DNA of 64,000 bases from an uncultured Gammaproteobacteria bacterium (GTDB lineage: Bacteria; Pseudomonadota; Gammaproteobacteria; UBA6429; Thiohalophilaceae), in the NCBI GenBank assembly GCA_937967995.1, contig CALBTB010000005.1, forward strand, positions 241,413 through 305,412, given 5' to 3'. Positions within the stretch are counted from its first letter, which is position 1, and each line of letters starts with the position of its first letter. Position numbers and translations under genes: made by a program. This document shows, in pieces, positions 34,204-42,110 of the stretch. The notes beneath the pieces are model-generated. The model was not told where the DNA came from. It was given only the letters and a program-made list of their open reading frames with translations, and did no database searches.

Positions 34204-35073
34204 TTATTTCTGAATCAAGTGCTGACGCATAAACGCCGCGGCACGCTGCACGGCATCTTTGGACGCCAGGTCATCGGCAAAGGTACGTACATTCGGTGGG
34301 CGAAAATCAAAACCACGACCGACACCGGGATAGATAATCAGGCGCGCATCGCGATTCTTATCCTGCATCGCCTTAATACTGCTTTCGATAACACGGCGAC
34401 GCTGATACTGCTCCTGTTCACCGATAAATATCAGGGTTGGAATAACCAGTTCATCGATTTCTTTTGCATAGCCATAGATCTGCATGGGCTCCGGTGCATT
34501 GGGGTCCTGTAAATGCGGATAGTATGAAACGTAACAGGCAATGTCTTTTTCCTGCCGCTTAAACGTGGTGACGACTTTCAGTGCATAGTAACCGCCACGG
34601 GTGTGAGAATAGATACAGGCTTTTTTGGTGCTGATGTCCTTGCGTGCCAGCAAAATATCCACGGCCGCATCGACATCCTTTTCCAGTTCATAGTCATGTT
34701 CAACGGGATGCGTGCCGATGAAGTGGGCCTTGTAAATATCCGGTGCCAGTACCACAAAACCGCGTGCCGCGATGCGTCGGGCATGGCGTTGCACCAGTTC
34801 ACCCAGTCCGCGTCGTCCATGCTGGAACAGTACGGCCGGGAATTTACCTTTGGCTTTGGGGCGCACCACCATGTAGGGAATCTCGACGTCATTACGTTGA
34901 AAGCTCGACCAGCTCTCGGTGACGACATAGTTTTTGGCATTTTCAATTTGCCCGTCGTTCCACCAGGCATCACTCCACCACCAGTTGTTATCGGTTTTTT
35001 CAGGGTGTGCAAAAGCATTTGATGAGGCAATCAGGCTACCCGCCAACAGGCAGCTTAAAACAGTCTTTAACAT
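34204..35073 (-). CDS. Exported dienelactone-hydrolase-like protein with altered triad
   Basis: 289 residues, signal peptide 1-22 (cleavage after NAFA), so probably periplasmic. The alpha/beta-hydrolase fold of the DLH family is recognisable (FPAVLFQHGRRGLGELV, RGFVVLAPDIY, IPTLIFIGEQEQYQ, LIIYPGVGRGFDF). The usual catalytic positions differ: the nucleophile before the GG turn is Thr158 (SHTRGG), the acid is Glu (near 219-221) and the expected His of the Y-P-G-x-x-H-G-F motif is Arg253. This looks like a catalytically altered or inactive member. No partner is obvious. Confidence 0.78.
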   Translation of the reverse strand: MLKTVLSCLLAGSLIASSNAFAHPEKTDNNWWWSDAWWNDGQIENAKNYVVTESWSSFQRNDVEIPYMVVRPKAKGKFPAVLFQHGRRGLGELVQRHARRIAARGFVVLAPDIYKAHFIGTHPVEHDYELEKDVDAAVDILLARKDISTKKACIYSHTRGGYYALKVVTTFKRQEKDIACYVSYYPHLQDPNAPEPMQIYGYAKEIDELVIPTLIFIGEQEQYQRRRVIESSIKAMQDKNRDARLIIYPGVGRGFDFRPPNVRTFADDLASKDAVQRAAAFMRQHLIQK

Positions 35074-35117
35074 GGTATTTCAGTTCAGTCAGATATTGGG
35101 CAGGTATTATAACGCAT

Positions 35118-37670
35118 TCAGCCGATGCGTTTCTTCAGCTTTGTCCCGCCGTGCTTGAGGTGGCGGGCCGGCTCTGCGACATAGAAGCCCTGTATATAAT
35201 CGACACCACATTCCTTCAGGAGCTTAAGGACATCCGGCGATTCGACAAATTCGGCAATGGTCTGTTTGCCAAGCGTATGTGCGATATTGGTGATGGAGCG
35301 GACAATCGCCAGGTCCATCGGGTCATTGACGATGTCCTTGACGAACATGCCGTCGATCTTGATGTAATCAACCGGCAGGCGTTTTAAATGAGAGAAGGAG
35401 CAGTAGCCGCTGCCGAAATCGTCCAGCGCAAACCGGCAACCCAGCTCACTCAGTTCCGCGATCAGACAGGCAGCAGCATAAGTATCATTGACAGCACATG
35501 TTTCAGTGATTTCAAACAGGATACGGGATGGTTTTATCCGGTATTTGTTAATGCCTTCCCGCACCAGTGGTACAAGAATATTGGGATCGAGGCTCTGGCC
35601 GGACAGGTTGATGGTGAAGTTTATGTGTTCCAGCTCACCGTTCAATTCGGCCATACGTTTCATGGCGCTGTTAATCACCCAGTGATCGATTTCACGCATC
35701 ATGTTAAAGCGTTCTGCCGTGGGTAAAAAGGCATTGGGTGAAATCGGGTCACCATGACTGCTGGGCAGGCGCAACAGAACTTCATAAGTATCACAAATAC
35801 CCGGGTGAGTTTTGGCGAAGTGATCGCACAAGGTTCCCTCGCGGGGCAGATTGTCCAGATCAAGTTCAGTCAAAGATACGATTGGCTGGTAATACAGTTC
35901 GAAATTGTCTTTTTCCAGTGCCGCATGCAGACGGGCAGACCAGCCCAGCTCCAGATCCATGGCCAGTTTGTTGTCCTGGTTCTGTTTGTAAACATGTGTC
36001 GTATTACGGCCCTGACCTTTGGCAATGTGACAGGCGATATCGGCATTTGACAGTACTTCACCATGTGATTTGCAATCCGCATTGATCATGGCAATACCGA
36101 AGCAGGCATTCACTTTATAAATGCGCCCGTCGCGCACGAAGTCATAATCACTTAATACACCACGGAATTTTTCCGCGACCTGGTAGACCTCGTCTTCATC
36201 GACGTTGCGCAACAGGATACCGAATTCATCACCGCCCAACCTGGCCAGGATGTCGGCCTGTCGCAGACGTTGTTTTAATTGATGGCCCACTTCGATCAGT
36301 AGTTGATCACCAGCGGTATGGCCAATCGTGTCATTGATATATTTAAAGCGGTCCAGGTCAATGTATAAAAAGGCACTTTGTTCTTTTGAGCGCTGCAGGC
36401 GCTGGACTTCCTGCTCCAGTGTGTCTTCAAGATACTTGCGATTGAGCAGCTTGGTAAGCGGATCGTGGTTGGCCTGCCATTTGAGTTCTTCTTCCAGCAG
36501 TTTGCGCACGGACACATCACGAAAGGCGACCACGGCGCCTTCAACCTGATCGTTTATCGAAAGCGGATAGATGGTCATTTCGACCTGGATAGGGGTGCCA
36601 TCATGCCGTGTGAAGATCGATTCAATGCCGTGTAACTGTTTACCCTGGCGTGTCGCCTGTTCCAGGTAATGCGTATCAGTCGGACTGGCGTGTGTGTTGA
36701 TGCTTTCGTAACGATGAAACAGTGCATCAGGGTGATGTCCGATCAGTTGCATGTTTTCCGGGTAACCGAGTATCTGGTAGGTGGCGGGATTGGCAAAGGT
36801 AATCAGGCCTTCTTTATTTACACCGTACACACCATCACCCACGGACGACAAGATGCCTTCCAGGCGCGTGCGTTCCTGTTCGATACGATTGGTTATGCGA
36901 ATGCTTCGGCTCATGGCAGCGACGCGGGCCTTGAACAGGGCGTCCGACTCGTTTTTAAACATACATTCCACGGCACCCGCGGCCAGAGAACTTTGTATGA
37001 CCTTGTCAAGGTAGGTACTGGTCAGTACCGCTGGAATAATGGAGGCAGTCTGCGGATTCGTGCGCAGTTTCTTGCATAACGAATCACCATTTTCATCCGG
37101 CATGAAGTAATCGATGATTGCGATGTCGTAGTTCCCGTTTATGGCCTTTTCCATCGCTTCGGTGGCATTGGCCGCGGTATCGGTTTCACAACCGCAGGTG
37201 TTTAGCAGTCGCTTGAATTTAACCCGTGCCGTCGGTGAGTCATCGACCAGTAAGACCTGGATGGGCGATTCGGTCTGAAAATCAAGGTGGGGTTCTTCGT
37301 ACTCCCGGTTGAGGATCTTGGGCAGGGTCTGAATGGTGTCATCATAGTTGTCCCACATGATAAAGGCCGTGTGCTTGCGGCCTGAGACCCAGCCCAGAAT
37401 GGCGGAGTCTGCTTCGTGGGCCAGTACCACAAGTGGTACCTGGTCAAACGGGGGTTCGCAGAGAATGGCGAGCAGCTCATCGGTGTCACTCTGGCTCTCT
37501 TCCGGCCAGCCCAGCACCACACCTTCGTAATCACTGTAGGCCTTGATGAGCTGTTCAAAGCCGGCATGCACATCGTCAAAGGCTTCCAGGGTGTATTTGT
37601 GCTTATCCAGCAACCGCAGCATGGCCTGCCGCAGCGTCGGTGACGGCTCGATGAGAAGAATTTTGCGCAT
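35118..37670 (-). CDS. Response-regulator GGDEF-EAL protein
   Basis: 850 residues: a degenerate receiver domain (1-122; Gly54 replaces the phosphoacceptor Asp), a complete receiver domain (136-255; Asp143/144, phosphoacceptor Asp187, Lys239), a PAS domain (about 268-390), GGDEF (about 400-560, with ARLGGDEFGILL) and EAL (about 585-840, with YEVLLRL, FEITET, DDFGSGYCSF and KIDGMF). Both catalytic motifs look intact, so it could make or break c-di-GMP. No signal peptide or membrane helix, so cytosolic. Its 5' leader holds GGA motifs in hairpins (see the entry at 37701). Confidence 0.9.
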   Translation of the reverse strand: MRKILLIEPSPTLRQAMLRLLDKHKYTLEAFDDVHAGFEQLIKAYSDYEGVVLGWPEESQSDTDELLAILCEPPFDQVPLVVLAHEADSAILGWVSGRKHTAFIMWDNYDDTIQTLPKILNREYEEPHLDFQTESPIQVLLVDDSPTARVKFKRLLNTCGCETDTAANATEAMEKAINGNYDIAIIDYFMPDENGDSLCKKLRTNPQTASIIPAVLTSTYLDKVIQSSLAAGAVECMFKNESDALFKARVAAMSRSIRITNRIEQERTRLEGILSSVGDGVYGVNKEGLITFANPATYQILGYPENMQLIGHHPDALFHRYESINTHASPTDTHYLEQATRQGKQLHGIESIFTRHDGTPIQVEMTIYPLSINDQVEGAVVAFRDVSVRKLLEEELKWQANHDPLTKLLNRKYLEDTLEQEVQRLQRSKEQSAFLYIDLDRFKYINDTIGHTAGDQLLIEVGHQLKQRLRQADILARLGGDEFGILLRNVDEDEVYQVAEKFRGVLSDYDFVRDGRIYKVNACFGIAMINADCKSHGEVLSNADIACHIAKGQGRNTTHVYKQNQDNKLAMDLELGWSARLHAALEKDNFELYYQPIVSLTELDLDNLPREGTLCDHFAKTHPGICDTYEVLLRLPSSHGDPISPNAFLPTAERFNMMREIDHWVINSAMKRMAELNGELEHINFTINLSGQSLDPNILVPLVREGINKYRIKPSRILFEITETCAVNDTYAAACLIAELSELGCRFALDDFGSGYCSFSHLKRLPVDYIKIDGMFVKDIVNDPMDLAIVRSITNIAHTLGKQTIAEFVESPDVLKLLKECGVDYIQGFYVAEPARHLKHGGTKLKKRIG

Positions 37671-37700
37671 CAGGGCTTATTGTTATCCTGTCTGGTCAGG

Positions 37701-37740
37701 CATCCCTGCACGACGCAGGCCCGCCATCGCTGGCAGGCAC
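37701..37740 (-). promoter_or_regulatory. Structured leader upstream of the GGDEF-EAL gene
   Basis: On the minus strand, GCCA-GCGA-TGGC (GNRA tetraloop) and CCTGC-gtcgt-GCAGG form two hairpins, with the sequence CAGGGATG overlapping the second, 31-38 bases before the ATG. A further ACAGGAT lies nearer the start. CAGGGATG fits CANGGANG, but the GGA is partly in a stem. Confidence 0.4.
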
Positions 37741-37845
37741 TCAATAATATCTTGCACGTTTATTTGTATCGGTGGCCAGAAACAATTCTTTAAGCATAGT
37801 TAAACTGAGTTTATTAACTCCTGCTTAAAAGCTATGTGTTTGTTA

Positions 37846-38523
37846 TTACTGCTTTTTATGGTCGAGTTTTTCACCGGCAGCCAGTTTGCGGTTACGCTCA
37901 TTCAGCGAGGCGATCAGGGCATCCAGCCCACTTTGCTGTATTTCACTGGCAAAACTGGTTTTGTAGGTGGTAATCACGGATACCCCTTCGACGCTGACGT
38001 CATAGACTTTCCAGCCCTTGCGGGTCTTGTGAAGCTGGTAATTGACGGGTACCGGCTTGCCGGTTTTGGGTTTGACCTCGGAGCGCACCGTGATCGGTGA
38101 GCGGCTGATATCGCCCGGATCATGGAATGCCATGATCTTGGGGTCGAGTTTGTCATCGTGCGTGGTCAGGTATTCAGTCAAGGCAGAAGAGTAAAACCGT
38201 AACAGCAGGCTGCGAAATGCCTTGATAAAGCCGATTTTCTGTTCCTTGCTGGCATTATCCCAGCTATTGCCCAGTACGTACTTTGAGGCAGTAATAAAAT
38301 CAAGGTGCGGCATGAGGATGTCTTCGATCAGTTTCTGGGTGACATTGGGATCAGCCTTGATTTGCTCACGGTTGTCGTTGAGTGCATTGATCATCTTGAT
38401 CGATGCGGCCTCCAGCATGACACGAGGATTTTCCTCAGCCATGACGTGATTCGTCAGAACAAGAAAAAGTACCGAGGCCAGAAACTGGCGCAGGTTAATC
38501 CAGGCTGTTATTGAGTGTTTCAT
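37846..38523 (-). CDS. mlaC: MlaC-like phospholipid-binding periplasmic protein
   Basis: 225 residues from the ATG at 38523 (four codons into a longer frame). A signal peptide ends near residue 29 (NHVMAEE). The Tol_Tol_Ttg2 domain is clear: MPHLDFITASKYVLGNSWDNASKEQKIGFIKAFRSLLLRFYSSAL and KGWKVYDVSVEGVSVITTYKTSFASEIQQSGLDALI. MlaC shuttles phospholipids between the OmpC-MlaA complex and MlaFEDB. Here it is alone, with no mlaEFDB neighbours. Divergent from hemB. Confidence 0.87.
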   Translation of the reverse strand: MKHSITAWINLRQFLASVLFLVLTNHVMAEENPRVMLEAASIKMINALNDNREQIKADPNVTQKLIEDILMPHLDFITASKYVLGNSWDNASKEQKIGFIKAFRSLLLRFYSSALTEYLTTHDDKLDPKIMAFHDPGDISRSPITVRSEVKPKTGKPVPVNYQLHKTRKGWKVYDVSVEGVSVITTYKTSFASEIQQSGLDALIASLNERNRKLAAGEKLDHKKQ

Positions 38524-38585
38524 GTCGGCCCCCAATCGTTGTTGCCGTTCTGTTTTGACCTGTACGAAGGTGATCAGTTCGTCTC

Positions 38586-38600
38586 ACCTTATGGTAAGGT
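38586..38600. promoter_or_regulatory. 15-bp palindrome between mlaC and hemB
   Basis: ACCTTA-TGG-TAAGGT is a perfect 6-bp dyad in the divergent mlaC-hemB gap, 40 bases before the hemB start. It may be an operator; no known regulator site was recognised. Confidence 0.35.
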
Positions 38601-38639
38601 TGGCACTATACCAGCGTTGCCCGTAAATAAGGAGGTCAA

Positions 38640-39656
38640 GTGGCACAGTTTGATACCGGTCGCCGTACGTTCCCGCAGGTCCGCATGCGACGTCTGCGTC
38701 GGGATGATTTTTCCCGTCGCCTGGTACGTGAAAACCGTCTCACCGTTGACGATCTTATCTATCCCGTTTTCGTGCTCGATGGCGAAAAACAAAAGCAGGC
38801 CGTCGAGTCCATGCCGGGCATCGAGCGTCTCAGTATCGATTATTTGATCAAGCAGGCTGAACAGTGCCTGAACCTCGGTATTCCGGCCATCGCCCTGTTT
38901 CCTGTCACGCCGGTCGATAAAAAATCCGGGGACGCCCGTGAGGCCTTTAATCCGCAAGGCCTGGCGCAGCGCGCCGTGCGGGCACTGAAAAAGGCCTGCC
39001 CGGAGCTGGGTGTGATCACCGATGTGGCACTGGATCCGTTTACCACCCATGGACAGGATGGCCTGATCGATGAAAATGGTTACGTCATGAATGACGAAAC
39101 CGTGGACGTCCTGGTCAAGCAGGCTGTTTCGCATGCACAAGCCGGGGCCGATATTGTCGCGCCGTCCGACATGATGGACGGCCGGGTAGGCGCAATTCGC
39201 TCAGCACTGGAAAATGCCGGCCAGATTCACACGCGCATTCTTGCCTATGCCGCCAAATATGCCTCGAGCTTTTACGGCCCGTTTCGCGATGCGGTGGGTT
39301 CCGCCGCCAACCTGGGTACCGGTAACAAATATACCTATCAAATGGATCCAGCCAATACCGATGAAGCGCTGTGGGAGGTCGGGCTGGATCTGGATGAGGG
39401 CGCCGACATGGTTATGGTCAAGCCCGGCATGCCATATCTGGACATCGTGCGGCGTGTCAAAGATGCCTATGGCGCACCGACCTTCGTTTACCAGGTCAGT
39501 GGTGAGTATGCGATGTTAAAAGCCGCCAGTCAGAACGGCTGGCTGGATGAACAGCAGGTAGTGATGGAATCTCTGCTGGGATTCAAGCGCGCCGGCGCGG
39601 ATGCCATCCTGACATATTACGCGGTGCAGGCTGCGCAATGGCTAAAAGAAAACTGA
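38640..39656 (+). CDS. hemB: Delta-aminolevulinic acid dehydratase (porphobilinogen synthase)
   Basis: 338 residues from a GTG with a strong SD (AAGGAGGT at 38629-38636). It condenses two aminolevulinates to porphobilinogen. Active-site lysines lie in AYAAKYASSFYGPFRDA and MVMVKPGMPYLDI. The metal-site segment DVALDPFTTHGQDG has Asp and no Cys, which indicates the Mg/K-type enzyme rather than the Zn-cysteine type. Followed directly by aroE. Confidence 0.97.
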   Translation: MAQFDTGRRTFPQVRMRRLRRDDFSRRLVRENRLTVDDLIYPVFVLDGEKQKQAVESMPGIERLSIDYLIKQAEQCLNLGIPAIALFPVTPVDKKSGDAREAFNPQGLAQRAVRALKKACPELGVITDVALDPFTTHGQDGLIDENGYVMNDETVDVLVKQAVSHAQAGADIVAPSDMMDGRVGAIRSALENAGQIHTRILAYAAKYASSFYGPFRDAVGSAANLGTGNKYTYQMDPANTDEALWEVGLDLDEGADMVMVKPGMPYLDIVRRVKDAYGAPTFVYQVSGEYAMLKAASQNGWLDEQQVVMESLLGFKRAGADAILTYYAVQAAQWLKEN

Positions 39657-39659
39657 GCA

Positions 39660-40517
39660 TTGGCTGATATATTTGATTTCGAAGACCGCCAGGATCGATA
39701 TGCGGTGATGGGCAATCCCATCACGCATAGCAAATCACCGCGCATTCATTCCCTGTTTGCCAAACAGACAAACCAGAACATCGAATACACGGCCATTCAT
39801 GTCGACCTGGGTGGTTTCGAACAGGCTGTTGGAAATTTTGATGCCAGTGGTGGCAAGGGTCTGAACATTACTGTCCCCTTCAAGCAGGAAGCTTATGCGT
39901 TAGTCGACAAAAAGAGCGCCCGTGCCGAGCGGGCCGGTGCCATCAACACCATCAAATTCGAAAATGACAGCCTGTATGGTGATAACACCGATGGGGTTGG
40001 TCTGGTCAATGATTTACAACATAACCTGCATATCGAACTCAGGGACAAACGCGTTCTGTTAATGGGTGCCGGTGGTGCGGCGCGCGGAGTCGTGGCCCCA
40101 TTACTGGAACAACATCCGGCGATGCTGGTGATTGTGAACCGCACACCGGATAAAGCCGTAGCGATGGCGGAAGCCTTCAGTGATCTGGGATTTATTGAGG
40201 GTTGTGGATACCCGGATCTCGGCGAACTTCAGTTTGATATTGTTATTAATGCGACCGCCGCCAGTTTGCAGGGCGATGTGCCACCGTTACCGGATGACTG
40301 TCTGGCTGATCATGCCGTATGTTATGACATGATGTATGGTGCCAAACCCACGGCGTTTATGGGCTGGGCTGCGGTACACGGTGCGGAAAAAATTACCGAC
40401 GGATTGGGTATGCTGGTGGAGCAGGCGGCTGAATCATTTTACCTGTGGCGTGGCGTGCGACCTTCCACGACAGAAGTCATACAGGCAATTCGCGATGAAT
40501 TAAACCAGCAAGATTAA
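39660..40517 (+). CDS. aroE: Shikimate dehydrogenase
   Basis: 285 residues from a TTG 3 bases after the hemB stop; no in-frame ATG occurs before the conserved core. NADP-dependent reduction of 3-dehydroshikimate in aromatic amino-acid synthesis. Motifs: DRYAVMGNPITHSKSPRIHSLFAKQT (substrate Ser/Ser), KGLNITVPFKQEAY (catalytic Lys), GDNTDGVGLV and the nucleotide-binding GAGGAARGV. The terminal ELGMLVEQAAESFYLWRG-like block is present as DGLGMLVEQAAESFYLWRG. hemB-aroE is a conserved pair. Confidence 0.96.
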   Translation: MADIFDFEDRQDRYAVMGNPITHSKSPRIHSLFAKQTNQNIEYTAIHVDLGGFEQAVGNFDASGGKGLNITVPFKQEAYALVDKKSARAERAGAINTIKFENDSLYGDNTDGVGLVNDLQHNLHIELRDKRVLLMGAGGAARGVVAPLLEQHPAMLVIVNRTPDKAVAMAEAFSDLGFIEGCGYPDLGELQFDIVINATAASLQGDVPPLPDDCLADHAVCYDMMYGAKPTAFMGWAAVHGAEKITDGLGMLVEQAAESFYLWRGVRPSTTEVIQAIRDELNQQD

Positions 40518-40543
40518 TGACGAATGTCAGGATGGGCGACAGT

Positions 40544-41062
40544 TCAGGAGCCCGTTTGTATTGTTGTTGTAGATGTTTTAATTTTTGTCGGATCGATCAG
40601 TTCGGTTTCCGGTAACTCATCAATCGCCTCTATCACGCACTGGGTACTGTTTGCCGAACTTTTATTACCGTAGGTTTTTTTACACACTGACAGACCTGGC
40701 TTGATGGCGGCGAGGGATATCGGGTAAGGTTTTTTCTGTAGTTGCCGCATGCATAATTCAAAGCGGTAGGTGGGATAAATGGTTTCGTCAAGTTCTGTAT
40801 GCTTAAACACTTCGTCCAGTATTTCATGCATGTTCATCAGTAACCGGGAGCTATGTTCGCTTAAAGGCACGAGCTGGTTCTTGAGCCAGTCATAGGGTTT
40901 GCCCTTGTCACGTAGCCGAACCGCTGTACGTGCAGATTGCATTTCCAGGCTGCATTCTTCGTTAATGGCGGCGGGTGTATTAAAGCGTTCACCGATGGTG
41001 CAGGCAGACAGCAGAAGCAGCAATGTGGGTGATAAAAAAAGTTTAAATCGGATCGTGTTCAT
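40544..41062 (-). CDS. Hypothetical lipoprotein near lgt
   Basis: 172 residues from the ATG at 41062 (MNTIRFKLFLS); in-frame sequence upstream overlaps the DUF2007 gene more. The signal peptide ends in the lipobox LLSAC. The mature region has no recognised domain but has four conserved-looking Cys (ELCMRQLQ, LSVCKKTYG, STQCVIEAI and the first ECSLEM), suggesting disulfides. It is the last gene of a minus-strand run (TlpA-fusion, lgt, DUF2007, lipoprotein). Confidence 0.65.
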   Translation of the reverse strand: MNTIRFKLFLSPTLLLLLSACTIGERFNTPAAINEECSLEMQSARTAVRLRDKGKPYDWLKNQLVPLSEHSSRLLMNMHEILDEVFKHTELDETIYPTYRFELCMRQLQKKPYPISLAAIKPGLSVCKKTYGNKSSANSTQCVIEAIDELPETELIDPTKIKTSTTTIQTGS

Positions 41063-41288
41063 CGATTTCAAATTTTCCAGCCTGATAATCATCAATGATC
41101 TGTTTGGCGCGAACCAGGTCCGTATCTTCCACCATGACCTGTATCATGTTAACGACCGGCAGCTCACCAAATCCACCCTGCAGGTAAAAACCGGATACAT
41201 GTGCTTCGATCTGATGCTGCTCAAGCAGGTTCTTGATCAGGTGTGCCTCGGTCGCATTTTCGGCGCTGTAAACTTCACTAAGGCTCAT
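41043..41288 (-). CDS. DUF2007 small protein
   Basis: 81 residues. The pattern VYSAENATEAHLIKNLLEQHQIEAHVSGFYLQGGFGELPVVNMIQVMVEDTDLVRAKQIIDDYQ is the DUF2007 (putative signal-transducing) fold, GlnB/ACT-like in outline. Cytosolic, role unknown. The start overlaps the lgt stop by 4 bases. Confidence 0.85.
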   Translation of the reverse strand: MSLSEVYSAENATEAHLIKNLLEQHQIEAHVSGFYLQGGFGELPVVNMIQVMVEDTDLVRAKQIIDDYQAGKFEIDEHDPI

Positions 41289-42079
41289 GATAGCCGGCCT
41301 TTAACAGTATTTCGGTAACTGATATAGATAAAACCCAGCCCCAGAATAATGAACGGAATACTCAGTATATGCCCGACGTTCAGGGCAACGCCAAGCGTAT
41401 AGTCGGCCTGCTCCTGTTTGACAAATTCGATCAGGAAACGAAAACCAAATATGCTCACGAACATGGTGCCGATCATAAAACCGTTTGCCAGCCGGCCAGC
41501 GTAGCGTTTATACAGGAAGAGTAGCAGTAAAAACGTAAACAGGTAGGCGCCAGCCTCGTAAAGCTGTGCCGGGTGTTGCGGTTGGTTGCTGACCTGTTTG
41601 AAGATGATACCAAATGGGCTGTCAGTGAGCTTGCCCAGGATTTCGGAATTGAAAAAGTTTCCCAGTCGTATGCTCATACTGCCCAGTGCAATCGGAATAG
41701 ATAACCTGTCGAGGAAATAGAGATACGGATCGCGGGTATGTTTGAGAAAGAAATAACACGCCAGCAACATGCCGACGGTGCCGCCATGACTGGCCAGGCC
41801 ACCTTTCCATATTTTAAGTATCTCGATCGGATTGGAAAAGTAATAACCCGGTTCGTAAAACAGGATATGTCCCAGTCGTGCCCCAACGACGGCACCGATG
41901 AACATATATATAAGTAAACGGTCGAGTTGCTTTACATCCCGGTTTTCACGCCGGTACATCCAGGCCATCAGGTAGTAGCCTATAATGAAACCGGCCGTAA
42001 ACAGCAGACCATACCAGCGCAACTGTAGTGGGCCGAGATCAAGCAGTACCGGATTTGGGTCCCAGACAAAATGTGTCAT
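41285..42079 (-). CDS. lgt: Prolipoprotein diacylglyceryl transferase
   Basis: 264 residues with seven predicted transmembrane helices. It transfers diacylglycerol from phosphatidylglycerol to the lipobox Cys. Signature segments: LRWYGLLFTAGFIIGY near the start, GARLGHILFYEPGYY, HGGTVGML, the conserved SIRLGNFFNSEILGK block, and the HPAQLYEAGAYL block near residue 165. Follows the hydrolase-TlpA fusion by 31 bases. Confidence 0.96.
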   Translation of the reverse strand: MTHFVWDPNPVLLDLGPLQLRWYGLLFTAGFIIGYYLMAWMYRRENRDVKQLDRLLIYMFIGAVVGARLGHILFYEPGYYFSNPIEILKIWKGGLASHGGTVGMLLACYFFLKHTRDPYLYFLDRLSIPIALGSMSIRLGNFFNSEILGKLTDSPFGIIFKQVSNQPQHPAQLYEAGAYLFTFLLLLFLYKRYAGRLANGFMIGTMFVSIFGFRFLIEFVKQEQADYTLGVALNVGHILSIPFIILGLGFIYISYRNTVKGRLS

Positions 42080-42110
42080 GCGAGATTAACCTTTGTCGCT
42101 ATGTACGTCG

